Counted from the stretch's first letter, positions 8,043 to 17,940 are shown. The stretch: 41,502 nucleotides of DNA from Thermoplasmata archaeon (GCA_025457845.1 JALOTO010000006.1:1-41502); one strand, 5' to 3'. Numbers and translations: made by a program. The notes: generated from the letters alone by a model not told the origin.

Positions 8043-8235
8043 GCTTTCTGTCTAACGCGGGCGGAGCGGCCAACGGCCATACTTGTCCCCTGGCTTCGAA
8101 TCCCCGACATGACCTCGCCTGAAGGTACGAGCCTCAGCGATATGTTGGCGCGCCCAGAGCATAATCCGACGCGCTTCTCGTGGTCAGGGAGGTGGGCCCA
8201 AAGCTTTTTCCGCAGACCGTGGGATTTGCCATCGG

Positions 8236-10458
8236 ATGTCCAAGAAGCCGTCAGAGGGTGTCACGCTCAGGGTCGCGCGCGCCCATCATCAATCCGAGGT
8301 CGGGCTAGGAAGGGCCCGGATAGACTCCATCACTAGGAAGGACCTCGAGGTCGACGTAGGGGAGATCATCGAGATAGTGGGCAAGAAGAAGACGGCGGCC
8401 AAGGTCTTCAGGGCGGCGACCGAGGACGAGGCGAAGGGCATCATACGCATCGACGGCATGATCCGAGGGAACGCCGGCGTCTCGATAGGCGAGCGCGTCG
8501 TCATACGGAAGGCGGAGGCGCTGCCGGCCGGCAAGGTGATCGTGGCCCCCAAGATCCCCCCCGGGAAACGAGTGAGGTTCGGCACCGGCGTGGAAGGGCT
8601 GTTCAAGAAGGGGCTCATCAACCGCGCTGTCGTCAAGGGGGACGAGATAATCATCCCCAACATCGCCCTCATGGGAGGCTTCCTCCCGTTCGTCGTCGCG
8701 GCGACCACGCCCAACGGCATCGTTCAGATAACCGACCACACCGAGCTTTCGGTCAAGACCGAACCGGTCGAGGTGACCGAGGTCTCCCGGCCATCGGTGA
8801 CCTACGAGGACATAGGCGGGCTCGAGGGCGAGCTCCAGAGGATCAGGGAGATGATCGAGTTCCCCCTGAAGCACCCGGAGATCTTCACCAGGCTAGGGAT
8901 CGACCCGCCGAAGGGGGTCCTGCTCTACGGACCGCCTGGTACCGGCAAGACGCTGATCGCCAGGGCGGTGGCCAACGAGGCAGGAGCGAACTTCTTCTCG
9001 ATCCAGGGCCCTGAGATAATGTCCAAGTTCTACGGCCAGAGCGAAGAGAGGCTCAGGGAGATCTTCACCGAGGCGGAGAAGAACGCCCCGTCGGCGATAT
9101 TCATCGACGAGATAGACTCCATAGCCCCGCGCAGGGACGAGGTCCAGGGGGAGGTCGAGCGCAGGGTCGTCGCCCAGCTGCTGACGCTCATGGACGGCCT
9201 GACGAGCAGGGGCAACGTGATAGTCATCGCGGCCACCAACAGGGAGGACGCCATAGATCCCGCGCTGAGGAGGCCCGGGAGGTTCGACAGGGAGATAGAG
9301 ATCGGGGTCCCGACGGCCGAGGGGCGCTTCGAGATACTCGAGATCCACACCAGGGGCATGCCCCTGGACGAGACGGTCAACCTCAAGCATGTCGGGGACA
9401 TAACCCACGGCTTCGTCGGCGCCGACCTAGCGGCGCTCGCGAGGGAGGCCGCGATCAGGGTGCTCAGGCGCTATCTGCCGGACATAGACCTGGACAAGCC
9501 AATCCCGGCCGAGATACTCGAGAAGATGCGCGTCTCCCAGCTCGACTTCTTCGATGCGCTCAAGGACATCGAGCCAAGCGCGATGAGGGAGGTTCTCGTC
9601 GAGGTCCCGGACGTCGCATGGTCGGACGTAGGGGGCCTGGAGAACGTCAAGAAGGACCTCCACGAGGCCGTGGAGCTCCCGCTCGAGGACCCACAGTCAT
9701 TCACGCGGCTCGGCATAAGGCCGCCTAAAGGAGTGTTGCTCTTCGGCCCGCCGGGGACGGGGAAGACCCTGATCGCGCGGGCGCTGGCGAACGAATCGAA
9801 CGCGAACTTCATATCCATCAAGGGCCCGGAGATAATGTCCAAGTGGGTCGGCGAGAGCGAGAAGGCGGTCCGCCAGATCTTCAAGAAGGCGAAGCAGGTG
9901 TCTCCTTCCATCGTGTTCCTCGACGAGATCGACGCCATCGCCCCCAGGCGCGGGTCGCAGTACGATTCCGGCGTGACGGAGCGGATCGTGAACCAGCTCC
10001 TGACCTCCATGGACGGACTCGAGGACCTCGAGGGTGTCTTCGTGATAGCGGCGACCAACCGGCCGGACATGGTCGACCCCGCCCTGCTCAGACCGGGGAG
10101 GTTCGACAAGCTGCTCCTGATCCCCATCCCCGACGAGGCGGCCAGGCTGAAGATCCTGCAGGTCCACAGCAAGGACATGCCCCTCGAAAAGGTCGACCTG
10201 GTCAAGTTGGCCAAGCGGCTCGACGGCTATGTCGGAGCGGACATCGAGAACCTCTGCAGGGAGGCGGGCCTCACCGCCCTCCGCGAGGACCGGCAGGCGA
10301 ACAAGGTCACCGAGGCGCACTTCGAGAAGGCGCTGACGACGGTGGGTCCCTCGACCGACCCAGACACCATGAAATTCTACGAGGCGCAGTCCAGGATCAT
10401 GAGGACCGCAATGTCTAAGAAGGCCAAAGAGGATAATGCCCTGGGCTACTACAGGTAG
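8236..10458 (+). CDS. Cdc48/p97/VAT-type AAA+ ATPase
   Basis: A 740-residue hexameric unfoldase that extracts and unfolds proteins, feeding the proteasome in archaea. Order: N domain (about 1-185, double-psi barrel plus CDC48_2), D1 AAA (Walker A GPPGTGKT at 232-239, Walker B IFIDEID) and D2 AAA (Walker A at 504-511, Walker B VFLDEID). Both have the ATNR sensor-1 region and the RRPGRFD/LRPGRFD arginine fingers, so both rings look active. The protein ends GYYR; the last three residues fit the hydrophobic-Tyr-X tail by which proteasomal ATPases open the 20S gate. A PRC-barrel gene starts 14 nt later. The length matches archaeal VAT. Confidence 0.95.
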   Translation: MSKKPSEGVTLRVARAHHQSEVGLGRARIDSITRKDLEVDVGEIIEIVGKKKTAAKVFRAATEDEAKGIIRIDGMIRGNAGVSIGERVVIRKAEALPAGKVIVAPKIPPGKRVRFGTGVEGLFKKGLINRAVVKGDEIIIPNIALMGGFLPFVVAATTPNGIVQITDHTELSVKTEPVEVTEVSRPSVTYEDIGGLEGELQRIREMIEFPLKHPEIFTRLGIDPPKGVLLYGPPGTGKTLIARAVANEAGANFFSIQGPEIMSKFYGQSEERLREIFTEAEKNAPSAIFIDEIDSIAPRRDEVQGEVERRVVAQLLTLMDGLTSRGNVIVIAATNREDAIDPALRRPGRFDREIEIGVPTAEGRFEILEIHTRGMPLDETVNLKHVGDITHGFVGADLAALAREAAIRVLRRYLPDIDLDKPIPAEILEKMRVSQLDFFDALKDIEPSAMREVLVEVPDVAWSDVGGLENVKKDLHEAVELPLEDPQSFTRLGIRPPKGVLLFGPPGTGKTLIARALANESNANFISIKGPEIMSKWVGESEKAVRQIFKKAKQVSPSIVFLDEIDAIAPRRGSQYDSGVTERIVNQLLTSMDGLEDLEGVFVIAATNRPDMVDPALLRPGRFDKLLLIPIPDEAARLKILQVHSKDMPLEKVDLVKLAKRLDGYVGADIENLCREAGLTALREDRQANKVTEAHFEKALTTVGPSTDPDTMKFYEAQSRIMRTAMSKKAKEDNALGYYR

Positions 10459-10472
10459 TAGTCGGAGATGGG

Positions 10473-10718
10473 ATGAGCATGCGCAAGTTTATCACCGAGC
10501 TGAAGGGCAAGACCGTGATGACCAATGATGGCCAGATACTCGGTATGATCGAGAACTTCATGGTCGACACGAAGTCCGGCGAGCTGCAGAACGTTCTGGT
10601 TATCCCTGCGGAAGAGGTCGAGCCGAGGCTCTTCAAGACGGACGCGCAGGGCAGGCTCGTGCTGCCTTTCAGCGAGATGAAGGCGGTCCGCGACGTCGTC
10701 GTGATGAACATCCAGTGA
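10473..10718 (+). CDS. PRC-barrel domain protein
   Basis: 81 residues, a single PRC-barrel beta-barrel (KTVMTNDGQILGMIENFMVD, then GELQNVLVIPAEEVEP). PRC barrels occur in RNA-processing and photosynthetic reaction-centre proteins; stand-alone archaeal copies have no settled function. The start has GGAGATGGG upstream; ATG 10479 is an alternative two codons in. It is probably co-transcribed with Cdc48. A second PRC-barrel gene lies at 24499. Confidence 0.8.
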   Translation: MSMRKFITELKGKTVMTNDGQILGMIENFMVDTKSGELQNVLVIPAEEVEPRLFKTDAQGRLVLPFSEMKAVRDVVVMNIQ

Positions 10719-10762
10719 ACGAAACTGTCGCCTTGGAATGCTGACGCACCAGCGTGAGCTCC

Positions 10763-13348
10763 CTACCTCTTCCTCGCAGCCCTCTCCTTGGCCTTGAGGA
10801 TCCTGTTGACCAGCTCGGTCTTCGTCCCCTTGTCGTCCAGGCCGAGGGAGCGGCACATCGCCTCGATGTCCTGCTTCCTCATCCCGCGCAGTGACTCCTC
10901 CGTGACCGGCCCGAGGGACGGGGGCGCGTCCTTGTCCCCGAGGACCTCCGCCTTCGGCGCCGCGGGCGCCTTCGCTTCTGGTCCGCGCACGACGGACGCG
11001 TGGCCACGGGCCTCCTGCACAGGGGTCCGCAGGTTCGTGCCCGCGTCCTTGAACTGGGGCGCGAGCCGTAGAGCCTCGTTGAATGCGACCAGCGCCTCGG
11101 GCGCCCTCCCAAGCCGCTTCATCACTATCCCCTTGTCGTTGTACGCCTCCGGCGTCTCAGCGATCTTGATCGACTGGTCGAAGGTCTGCAGCGCGTCCGG
11201 GAGCATGTCCAGCGCCAGCTGGCAGAACCCCTTGTTGGTCATGGCGACGGGCGTGGGGTTGATGACGAGGGACTCCTCGAAGCAGGCGATCGCCTCCCGG
11301 ACCCTCTCGCCGGCGTAGAGCAGGCAGCCGCGGTTGTTCCACACGGCCGGGTAGTTCTTCTGAGCCTTGATCGCCCTGTCGAGCTCCATCCCGGACATGT
11401 CGTGGTCGCCCTTCCTCAGGAGCACTACCCCGAGGTTGTTCTGGGCTTCGGCCCTGTCAAGAGGCATGGACTGCGCCCTCCCGAACGAATCGGCCGCACC
11501 GTCCAGGTCGCCCGCCTCGAGCTTCACGAGCCCCCTGAAGTTGTGCAGGGCCGCCAGGCCCTCCATGGCGATGGCGGTCTCGATGTCCTCGAGCGCCTTG
11601 TCGTACTCCTTCCGCCTGTAGGAGTCAAGGGCCGCGACGGCGTGGGCCTCCCAAGCCACCTTCCACTTCCGCAGCGACTCGGCCACGAAGGCGGCCTTCT
11701 CCCTCTCGCCGGCCTCGATGAGGGCCGTGTGGAGGTTGAAGAGGGCCGGCGCGTAGGTCGGGTCGGCGGACAGCGCGTGCTCGTACGTCTTGGCCGCGAC
11801 CTCAGTCTTGCCCTGTCTGAAGAGGACATTCGCCGCGGCGGTCAGCAGGTGGGCGCTCTCGCCCTCCAGGCGCAGCGACTTGCCGAGGAACTCGGACGAT
11901 TCGTCGAGCCTCCCGAGCAGCATGAGGATCTCGGCCTTGTCGCCGTAGACCTCCTCGGCCAGCTGCTCGACCGTCTCCTCGTGGACCCTGGCGACGACAT
12001 CCTCGGAGAGCTCCGGCTTGATCGGCTCCTGCGCCGCGGTCCCTGACCTCGCGGCGTCGCAGGCGAAGATGTCCTCAGCTATCCGCGGGACCTCGACGAA
12101 CCTCTCGGCCATCTTCCTTGACTCGTCCTCTATGGCCCTTCTCGCCTCCAGGTAGTCCGGGTCAAGCCTGAGCGCCTGCTCGAAGGACGCCTTCGCCTGA
12201 GCGACCCTGCCCAGCTTCCTCTGGGACAGTCCCTTCAGGTACCAGCCCTTGGGGAGCTCCGGCCGCATCTGCGTGACCTGCGTGAATGCCTCGAGAGCCT
12301 CGTCGTACCTCCCGAGCTCGTACTGGAGGTTGCCCTTGTTCATCCATGCCTCCACGAAGTCATGCTTGATCTCTATGGCCCGCTCGTACGCCTCCAGCGC
12401 CTCGGGGACCCTCCCGAGCTTGTGGAGGGTGGCGCCCCTGTTGCTGTGGACCTTCTCGAGCCTGAAGTTGATCTTGAGGAGCTTGTCGAAGGTGTCGAGC
12501 GCCTCCTGGTACCTCCCCAGCCTGTGGAGGGTCGACCCCTTGTTGACCAGCGTCTTCTGCATGGCCGGGTTGTAGAGCAGGGCCCGGTCGTAGCACATGA
12601 GCTCCTCGTTGTACCGTGACAGGGAGAAGAAGCAGTTGCCCAGGGAGAACCAGGTCTCGTCGCTCTCGGGGAGCAGCTCGAGGGCGTGTCTGTAGCACTC
12701 GAGGGCCTGCTCGTGGTACCCCATCTCGTCGAGGGTGTTGCCCTTCATGCGCCACGGGACGTCGTAGCTGTCGTCGATCAGTATCGCCCTGTCGAACGCG
12801 TCGAGTGCCTTCATGTGGTCCTTGTCCGCGAGGGCCTGGTACCCGTCCGCCATCGCTGCCTCCAGGTTATGGTCCAGTCCCGGCACCGCGGCCTTCGCGG
12901 GACGGTCCCTGCGGGTGTCCGCGATCCTCACGAGTTCCCTGTCGAGGTCGAACCGCCTGAAGAGGGCGGCGACCTTCCCGCCGTCCGCGAGGCCGATGTT
13001 GACCTTCTCGGCCGCAGCATCCGCATCGGGAGCTATCGTCGAGGTCGTCATGACGAGCCCGTCGGTGGACTCGGCCTTCTTCATGTACGACGCGAGGCTC
13101 TCGATGTCGTTCTTCGAGATCACGTCGTCCCGCCTGGAGAAGAATACGGCGTACCTCTTCCCGTCTGGCTTGTGCAGGCAGTCCGAGATGATGAACGTGC
13201 CCTTCGGCCTGCTCCTTACGACCTTGAGCTCAAGATAGGCCAGGACCCGTTCGACCATCTTGGCGAAGTCCTGGTCCGAGAGCGCCCTCACGGCGGAGAG
13301 GATCCTCTCGTCCGAACGCTCGCTGAGGATCCTGTCGAGCTGGACCAT
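10763..13348 (-). CDS. Mrr-like domain, TPR-array and SAP-domain protein
   Basis: 861 residues in three parts. Residues about 15-140 resemble the Mrr/PD-(D/E)XK restriction fold (ESTDGLVMTTSTIAPDA and a following LADGGKVAALFRR match its C-terminal half), but the usual Q-x-K strand reads VFFSRR, so catalysis is doubtful. Residues about 150-790 are a long tetratricopeptide solenoid in two blocks with alanine and leucine at TPR positions. The last 45 residues are a SAP motif (MRKQDIEAMCRSLGLDDKGT) suggesting DNA binding. The start is ATG 13348, overlapping the upstream TPR gene's stop as TGATG. Function unknown; a DNA-associated scaffold is my inference. Confidence 0.75.
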   Translation of the reverse strand: MVQLDRILSERSDERILSAVRALSDQDFAKMVERVLAYLELKVVRSRPKGTFIISDCLHKPDGKRYAVFFSRRDDVISKNDIESLASYMKKAESTDGLVMTTSTIAPDADAAAEKVNIGLADGGKVAALFRRFDLDRELVRIADTRRDRPAKAAVPGLDHNLEAAMADGYQALADKDHMKALDAFDRAILIDDSYDVPWRMKGNTLDEMGYHEQALECYRHALELLPESDETWFSLGNCFFSLSRYNEELMCYDRALLYNPAMQKTLVNKGSTLHRLGRYQEALDTFDKLLKINFRLEKVHSNRGATLHKLGRVPEALEAYERAIEIKHDFVEAWMNKGNLQYELGRYDEALEAFTQVTQMRPELPKGWYLKGLSQRKLGRVAQAKASFEQALRLDPDYLEARRAIEDESRKMAERFVEVPRIAEDIFACDAARSGTAAQEPIKPELSEDVVARVHEETVEQLAEEVYGDKAEILMLLGRLDESSEFLGKSLRLEGESAHLLTAAANVLFRQGKTEVAAKTYEHALSADPTYAPALFNLHTALIEAGEREKAAFVAESLRKWKVAWEAHAVAALDSYRRKEYDKALEDIETAIAMEGLAALHNFRGLVKLEAGDLDGAADSFGRAQSMPLDRAEAQNNLGVVLLRKGDHDMSGMELDRAIKAQKNYPAVWNNRGCLLYAGERVREAIACFEESLVINPTPVAMTNKGFCQLALDMLPDALQTFDQSIKIAETPEAYNDKGIVMKRLGRAPEALVAFNEALRLAPQFKDAGTNLRTPVQEARGHASVVRGPEAKAPAAPKAEVLGDKDAPPSLGPVTEESLRGMRKQDIEAMCRSLGLDDKGTKTELVNRILKAKERAARKR

Positions 13349-15252
13349 CAGGCACCGCCCCCCGTCCTGATGGACTTGAGCCACTTCGCCGCCTCCTTGT
13401 TCGATGGGTCGAGGCGGACTGCCTCCTCGAGCAGCTGGACGGCCTCATCGGCCTGTCCGAGGGAGTTGAGCGAGATGCCCTTCCTGCAAATGGCGTGCGA
13501 GTCGTCGGGCACCAGCTCGAGGTACTTTGAGTATGAGTCGGCGGCACGTCTGTACTTCTCCTTCTCGAAAAGGATGTCGGACTTGATGAGCCACGCCTCC
13601 CGGTCATCGGGGACCAGGGCCGTGTACTTGTCGAGACACTGGACCGCCGCCCCCCACCTGCCCAGGCCGCGCATGGTCTTGGCCTTGCCCAGCCATGCCC
13701 TGGGCTCCTCGCCGTCGACCTGGAGGGCCTTCGAATAGCTCTCGTCGGCGCCGCTGAGCTTGTTGTTCGCGATGAGTATGTCGCCCATCGCTATCCACGC
13801 TGGGGCGAGCTTGGGGTCCAGAGTGACCGCCTTGCTCAGATACTGCACCGCGGCCCCCCACTTGCCTTCGAGGTCCGCGACCTTCCCGCGCCAGTACCAT
13901 GCAACTGGATCGTCCCTGTTCTTCTCGTAGAAGACATGGATCTGATGTGACGCGGCACTGGTCTCCTTCTTGGCCACCAGCGCCTCGATGAGCATCAACT
14001 GGACCTGCTTGTACTCCGGGGTGACCCTCAGCATCTCCTCGGCTAGCTGGGCCACGGTGTCGAAGTCCTTCGCCACCATCGCCGCCTTCGCGCGCTCGAT
14101 GGGCGGGACGGGCGCTGTCTCCGGCTCCACATCCTTGTGCGGGTGTTCGTGCGGCCCGTGAGCGTGATGGACCGGGGCCGGTGCGGTCTCTGGGACGGCC
14201 GCCTTGAGCTCCTCTAGGAGGCCTGCGACCTTCTCCTCGACGTCCGGGTTCTTGGAGACCGACCTCTGCCTCTCGGCCACCGAAGCCTCCTCGGCCCGCC
14301 CGATCTCCCTCAGCAGCTCGATGATCTGGTCGTGCGCCTCCTTGTTCTTGAAGTCCAGCGAGAGCGACCGGTTGAAGCACTCCAGCGCCTCCTCGCTCCT
14401 TCCCAGGTTCCTCAGTATCTTCCCCTTGAGGACCCAGAGCGGGGCGGTCTCCCCCTGGGTTATGGTCTCGTCCACCATCCCCAGCGCGTCCATGGTGTTG
14501 CCCATCTGGAGCATCGTCTGGGCGAGCGACTCGCCGACGCGGGTGTCGTCAGGGAAGCTCCTGAGCGCCTCGGTGAGGTAGCCCTCGGCTTCACGGGCCT
14601 CGCCGGCCTCGTAACTCAGCATCCCGAGGTTCCTGACGGCGATCGAGCGCAGGTCGTCCTTGGGGCCGACCTTCGAGAAATACTCCTTGGCGCGCTGGAG
14701 TAGAATCGCCTTCTTGGCATCCTTCCACTTCTTGGATGTGGTCCTGAGGAGTATCCCCCTCGACGACCACCAGTAGACCACGCCGAGCCTGAGGTACAAA
14801 TCGCTCTGCGCCTCGAGCGGGTGCATCTTCTCGATCGATTCCACCTTCTGGACTATTGCGGAGATGGTCTCAGCGGAATCCTCCGAGAGCATCATGGAGT
14901 TGTGGTCCAGCGCGATCTTGACCCCGAGGTGCGCCAGTATGGTGTTGCATCTCTCACAGAAGGCCTTGGCCTCCTCGAGCCTCATCGAGTCGACGGATGC
15001 GTCCTTCACCAGCTTCTGCAGGTCCGTCGAGGGGAGCCTCACGTAACCTGGACCCGGCGTCGGCCCTATCACCGCCGCGAGCGACCCGTTCGCCCTCATC
15101 CGGGAGAACACGCTGGGTCCGACGAGGGTCGGGTTGAGGAAGAACTTGGGTTCCTTGAAGCACGTGTCGGCGCACCCGTCACAGAGGAGCGCATCTCCCT
15201 CTGACGAGCCACCGCATTTGAGGCAGGGCAATAGCAACCCCCTTCGTGTCAT
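13348..15252 (-). CDS. Zinc-ribbon TPR-repeat protein with His-rich linker
   Basis: About 634 residues. The N-terminus has CxxC-x10-CxxCxxxC (C10, C13, C24, C27, C31), a likely zinc ribbon. An all-helical region follows, then a TPR block (about 200-330), a low-complexity linker with six histidines in about twelve residues (near 361-372, nt about 14134-14170), and a second TPR block to the C-terminus. The start is uncertain: ATG 15252 is used, but a TATA-like TTATATC at about 15268-15276 suggests transcription starts near it, and TTG codons at 15237 or 15231 follow a GAAGGGGG. It is coupled (TGATG) to the Mrr-TPR-SAP gene, so the two products probably act together. Function unknown. Confidence 0.75.
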   Translation of the reverse strand: MTRRGLLLPCLKCGGSSEGDALLCDGCADTCFKEPKFFLNPTLVGPSVFSRMRANGSLAAVIGPTPGPGYVRLPSTDLQKLVKDASVDSMRLEEAKAFCERCNTILAHLGVKIALDHNSMMLSEDSAETISAIVQKVESIEKMHPLEAQSDLYLRLGVVYWWSSRGILLRTTSKKWKDAKKAILLQRAKEYFSKVGPKDDLRSIAVRNLGMLSYEAGEAREAEGYLTEALRSFPDDTRVGESLAQTMLQMGNTMDALGMVDETITQGETAPLWVLKGKILRNLGRSEEALECFNRSLSLDFKNKEAHDQIIELLREIGRAEEASVAERQRSVSKNPDVEEKVAGLLEELKAAVPETAPAPVHHAHGPHEHPHKDVEPETAPVPPIERAKAAMVAKDFDTVAQLAEEMLRVTPEYKQVQLMLIEALVAKKETSAASHQIHVFYEKNRDDPVAWYWRGKVADLEGKWGAAVQYLSKAVTLDPKLAPAWIAMGDILIANNKLSGADESYSKALQVDGEEPRAWLGKAKTMRGLGRWGAAVQCLDKYTALVPDDREAWLIKSDILFEKEKYRRAADSYSKYLELVPDDSHAICRKGISLNSLGQADEAVQLLEEAVRLDPSNKEAAKWLKSIRTGGGA

Positions 15253-15294
15253 CCCATGTTGTTCAGGTGATATAATCATAGCGTCGAGGGCCGG

Positions 15295-16848
15295 TCAGCG
15301 CGAGACCAGCTTCGACATGTATGGTCCGTCCGCCGTGTACCCTAGCCGACGGTAGTACTCCCTGGCTCCCACGCCGCTCGTCACACTGACCTTCCGGAAG
15401 CCGGCCTCCGATGCGATCCTCTCGCCCTCAGCGAGGAGGCGCTCTCCGAACCCCCTGTGCTGCCAATGCTTGCCCGCCTTGCCGTCGAGCGGCGCCATCT
15501 GACCGTACACGTGCAGCTCCCGCACCCTCGCCACGTCGGTCCCGCCCCCGGGGATGCGCAGCCTCACGTAGCCGACGATGGAATCGACCGAGGCCAGTTC
15601 GAAGGAGACGAAGTGCTCGCGCCCGCCCGACGCGGCGTACTCCCTGTGCCGCATCTCGACCGGCGACTCTGGCGGGAGCTCCTTCGCGGTGGGCACGTGG
15701 CCTATCTCCCTGCACCTGATGCATCTGCACACCCCCCCGGCATCCTTCAGGTGGGCGAGAGCCAGCTCCCTGAGGTGGCTCTTCCTCACCCCGGCCTCGA
15801 TGAGCTGCACCGGTATGTCGCGCTGGACCCTCAGTATCCTGACCCATTCGGGGACGGCCCTCTTCATGTCGGCGACGAGCGCGGTGGTCTCCTCCAGGGA
15901 CATGGGGGTGTACCGGCCCTCCTTCCAGAGGTCGTACAGCCCGGTCCCCTTGACCACGAGCGTGGGGTATATCTTCAACATGTCAGGCATGAACCGCTCG
16001 TCCTCGAAGAGCGACCTGAAGGACGCGAGGTCCTTCACGGGGTCGGACCCAGGGAGCCCGGGCATCATGTGGTAGCAGACCTTCAGGCCGGCGTCCTTGG
16101 CTCGGCGCGTCGCGTCCACGACCTCGTGCACGTGGTGCCCCCTCTTGACGCCGTCCAGTATCCCATCATCGAGGGATTGGACCCCGAACTCGACCTTGGT
16201 GGCGCCGAGCGCGAGCGAGTGTTCCAGTTGCTCCGCCCCGAGCCAGTCAGGCCGCGTCTCGACCGTCAGTCCGACGCACCTCGCAGGGGCCGTCTCGTTC
16301 GCGGCGTGGGCAGCGGCGAGGTCCGGCGACTCCACGCCGTTCATCGCATCGAAGCAGCGCTTCACGAACCAGTCCTGGTACTCGATGGGACGCGAGGTGA
16401 ACGTGCCGCCCATGACGATCAGGTCGACCTTGTCCGTCCTGTGGCCGATGGCGTTCAGCTGGTCGATGCGCGCCTTGGTCTGCCTGAACGGGTCGTAGCC
16501 GTGCATCTCCGCGCGCCTTGCCGCGGGTTCCTTGCCCGTGTATGACTGCGGCGTGTTGTTCGTGACACCGCCAGGGCAGTAGATGCACCGGCCATGAGGA
16601 CAATCGTAGGGGCTGGTCATCACCGCGACGGGGGCGACCCCGCTCATCGTGCGCACTGGCTTGTTCCTCAGGACGCCCTGCACGCCTTCGCGCAGCTCCT
16701 CGGGGATGCGCTCCAGGATCTCGTGGTTCGTTGGGACGCGGCTGGCCCCGTGCTTCCTGCAGAGGCGGACCTTCAGCCGCATGAGCTCCTCCCTGGTGCT
16801 CGCCTCGCCAGAGATGATGGCGCTGGCGAGTTCGTCCAGGAGGTCCAT
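15295..16848 (-). CDS. elp3: tRNA U34 carboxymethyltransferase Elp3
   Basis: 517 residues. Elp3 uses radical SAM chemistry and acetyl-CoA to build the cm5 group on the wobble uridine of tRNAs. The radical-SAM cluster is C83, C88, C91 in CPHGRCIYCPGG. The core includes VMGGTFTSRP and VEFGVQSLDDG, and the C-terminal GNAT domain (about 400-517) has HRGFGERLL as its acetyl-CoA loop. A second cysteine group, CRCIRCREIGH, fits the Elp3 zinc site. Archaea have Elp3 without the other Elongator subunits. No clear ribosome-binding site; a TATA-like GATAAGTA about 30 bp upstream suggests a short-leader transcript. Confidence 0.95.
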   Translation of the reverse strand: MDLLDELASAIISGEASTREELMRLKVRLCRKHGASRVPTNHEILERIPEELREGVQGVLRNKPVRTMSGVAPVAVMTSPYDCPHGRCIYCPGGVTNNTPQSYTGKEPAARRAEMHGYDPFRQTKARIDQLNAIGHRTDKVDLIVMGGTFTSRPIEYQDWFVKRCFDAMNGVESPDLAAAHAANETAPARCVGLTVETRPDWLGAEQLEHSLALGATKVEFGVQSLDDGILDGVKRGHHVHEVVDATRRAKDAGLKVCYHMMPGLPGSDPVKDLASFRSLFEDERFMPDMLKIYPTLVVKGTGLYDLWKEGRYTPMSLEETTALVADMKRAVPEWVRILRVQRDIPVQLIEAGVRKSHLRELALAHLKDAGGVCRCIRCREIGHVPTAKELPPESPVEMRHREYAASGGREHFVSFELASVDSIVGYVRLRIPGGGTDVARVRELHVYGQMAPLDGKAGKHWQHRGFGERLLAEGERIASEAGFRKVSVTSGVGAREYYRRLGYTADGPYMSKLVSR

Positions 16849-16897
16849 GCCAGAGGCTACGCTGGCTCCTGATATCTACTTATCGGAAAACCAGACA

Positions 16898-17185
16898 TCA
16901 CTGGTACATCAGCGCGTCGTAGATGTCCTCCGGCTCGTCCCCCGTCTTCGGCCGCGGCCTCCTCTTCGGGTTCACGTCTATGTCGGGGACCAGGAGGCGC
17001 ACGTAGGTCTTGTCTGGGAGCGGCTCGAGCGCGACGACGCCCTTGACGACAAGGGCCTTGAGGAGCCTCTGGAGCGTGTCCATTCGCATAGAGAGCTCGT
17101 CCCTCAGCTCCTCCGTCGTGATAGGGTACCAGTCCTTGACGACCGCCATCACCCGGAGCTCATCCTTGCTCAGACGGATCTGCAT
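16898..17185 (-). CDS. Small winged-helix protein
   Basis: 95 residues. The N-terminal two-thirds predict a winged helix (LSKDELRVMAVVKDWYPITT, then LRDELSMRMDTLQRLLKAL and a wing VVKGVVALEPL). It ends in a basic RRPRPK segment and an acidic tail. Probably a DNA-binding regulator, targets unknown. Third gene of a three-gene operon, 4 nt after its neighbour. Confidence 0.65.
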   Translation of the reverse strand: MQIRLSKDELRVMAVVKDWYPITTEELRDELSMRMDTLQRLLKALVVKGVVALEPLPDKTYVRLLVPDIDVNPKRRPRPKTGDEPEDIYDALMYQ

Positions 17186-17189
17186 GGGC

Positions 17190-17477
17190 TCAGCCGAAGT
17201 AGACCGCGTTGGAGTCCTTGTCCTTCTTCTCCTCTTCTGGCTTGGCCTCGTTGAGGACGTCGATAGATAGGATCATGTGCGAAGGTATGAGCCGGAGCAT
17301 CCCGTTCACCTCGCCCAGCTTCTTCTCCAGTTCCATGACTATCGCGGTGTCGTGCGCGATGGCCGCGTATCCCTTGAACATCCCCACCGTCTCCATCGGC
17401 TTGTCCCTGGACTCGAGACTCCTGATCCTGTACGTCGAACCAGGCGTCAGTACAACGGCCTCATCTTTTCTTGGCAT
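17190..17477 (-). CDS. Small conserved-looking protein, function not recognised
   Basis: 95 residues from MPRKDEAVVLTPGSTYRIRS to NAVYFG. The pattern alternates short beta-like strands (MFKGYAAIAHDTAIVMELE, then LIPSHMILSIDVL) with a charged C-terminal tail, reminiscent of a small beta-barrel such as an Sm-like fold; this is only a guess. ATG 17477 is used; it lies inside the end of the upstream regulator gene (17-nt overlap), implying translational coupling. Sandwiched between two winged-helix genes, it may partner one of them. Confidence 0.6.
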   Translation of the reverse strand: MPRKDEAVVLTPGSTYRIRSLESRDKPMETVGMFKGYAAIAHDTAIVMELEKKLGEVNGMLRLIPSHMILSIDVLNEAKPEEEKKDKDSNAVYFG

Positions 17478-17940
17478 GCCTCTCACCCTTCTTGCTCGCG
17501 AGTTCCTGGAGGTGGTCCACCGTCTTCCGGTAGTTCTCCATGGCCACCTGGACATGGGCCTCGGTGAAGTTCCAGGCCTTGCTCAGGTTGCCGTATCTGA
17601 TTCGGTATCCCTTCTTCGTCGACCCGTCCGGCTGGTCCACGTTCATGTCCTCGAGGAGGTCGAACCCCTTGAGCTTGTTGATGTGCCTGTAGACCGTGGC
17701 CTTGGTTGTCCCAAGGGAGACGGCGAGGTCCTCGACGACCCATGCCTTGTCCATCCTCAGGAGGAAGTGGTCCACCAGCAGCTTGTACGGGACGCTGTCC
17801 CGGATGTCCGTAGCATCGGTCTTCGGGTCGTAACCCTTCGGGAAATAACCCACCTGATTGAGGAAGAGGAGCGCCACCTCGTCGATGTTGCTGAGCGGCG
17901 TCAACGGCGTGTTGCTGACGACATTTAGCTCGAAGCTCAT
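17461..17940 (-). CDS. Winged-helix transcriptional regulator
   Basis: 159 residues. A central winged HTH (DKAWVVEDLAVSLGTTKATV, then RHINKLKGFDLLED) with a wing that includes GSTKKGYRIRYG, followed by a helical C-terminus ending in basic KKGERHAKKR. It resembles MarR/ArsR-like archaeal regulators that lead short operons. It probably regulates this three-gene unit or acts with the two small proteins. Effector unknown. Confidence 0.7.
   Translation of the reverse strand: MSFELNVVSNTPLTPLSNIDEVALLFLNQVGYFPKGYDPKTDATDIRDSVPYKLLVDHFLLRMDKAWVVEDLAVSLGTTKATVYRHINKLKGFDLLEDMNVDQPDGSTKKGYRIRYGNLSKAWNFTEAHVQVAMENYRKTVDHLQELASKKGERHAKKR

Noticed and set aside
8044..8235. A TTCGAATCC-like T-loop (about 8096) suggesting a tRNA between por and cdc48
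   Set aside because: The flanking bases do not form a T-stem, and no D-arm or acceptor stem could be built on either strand.
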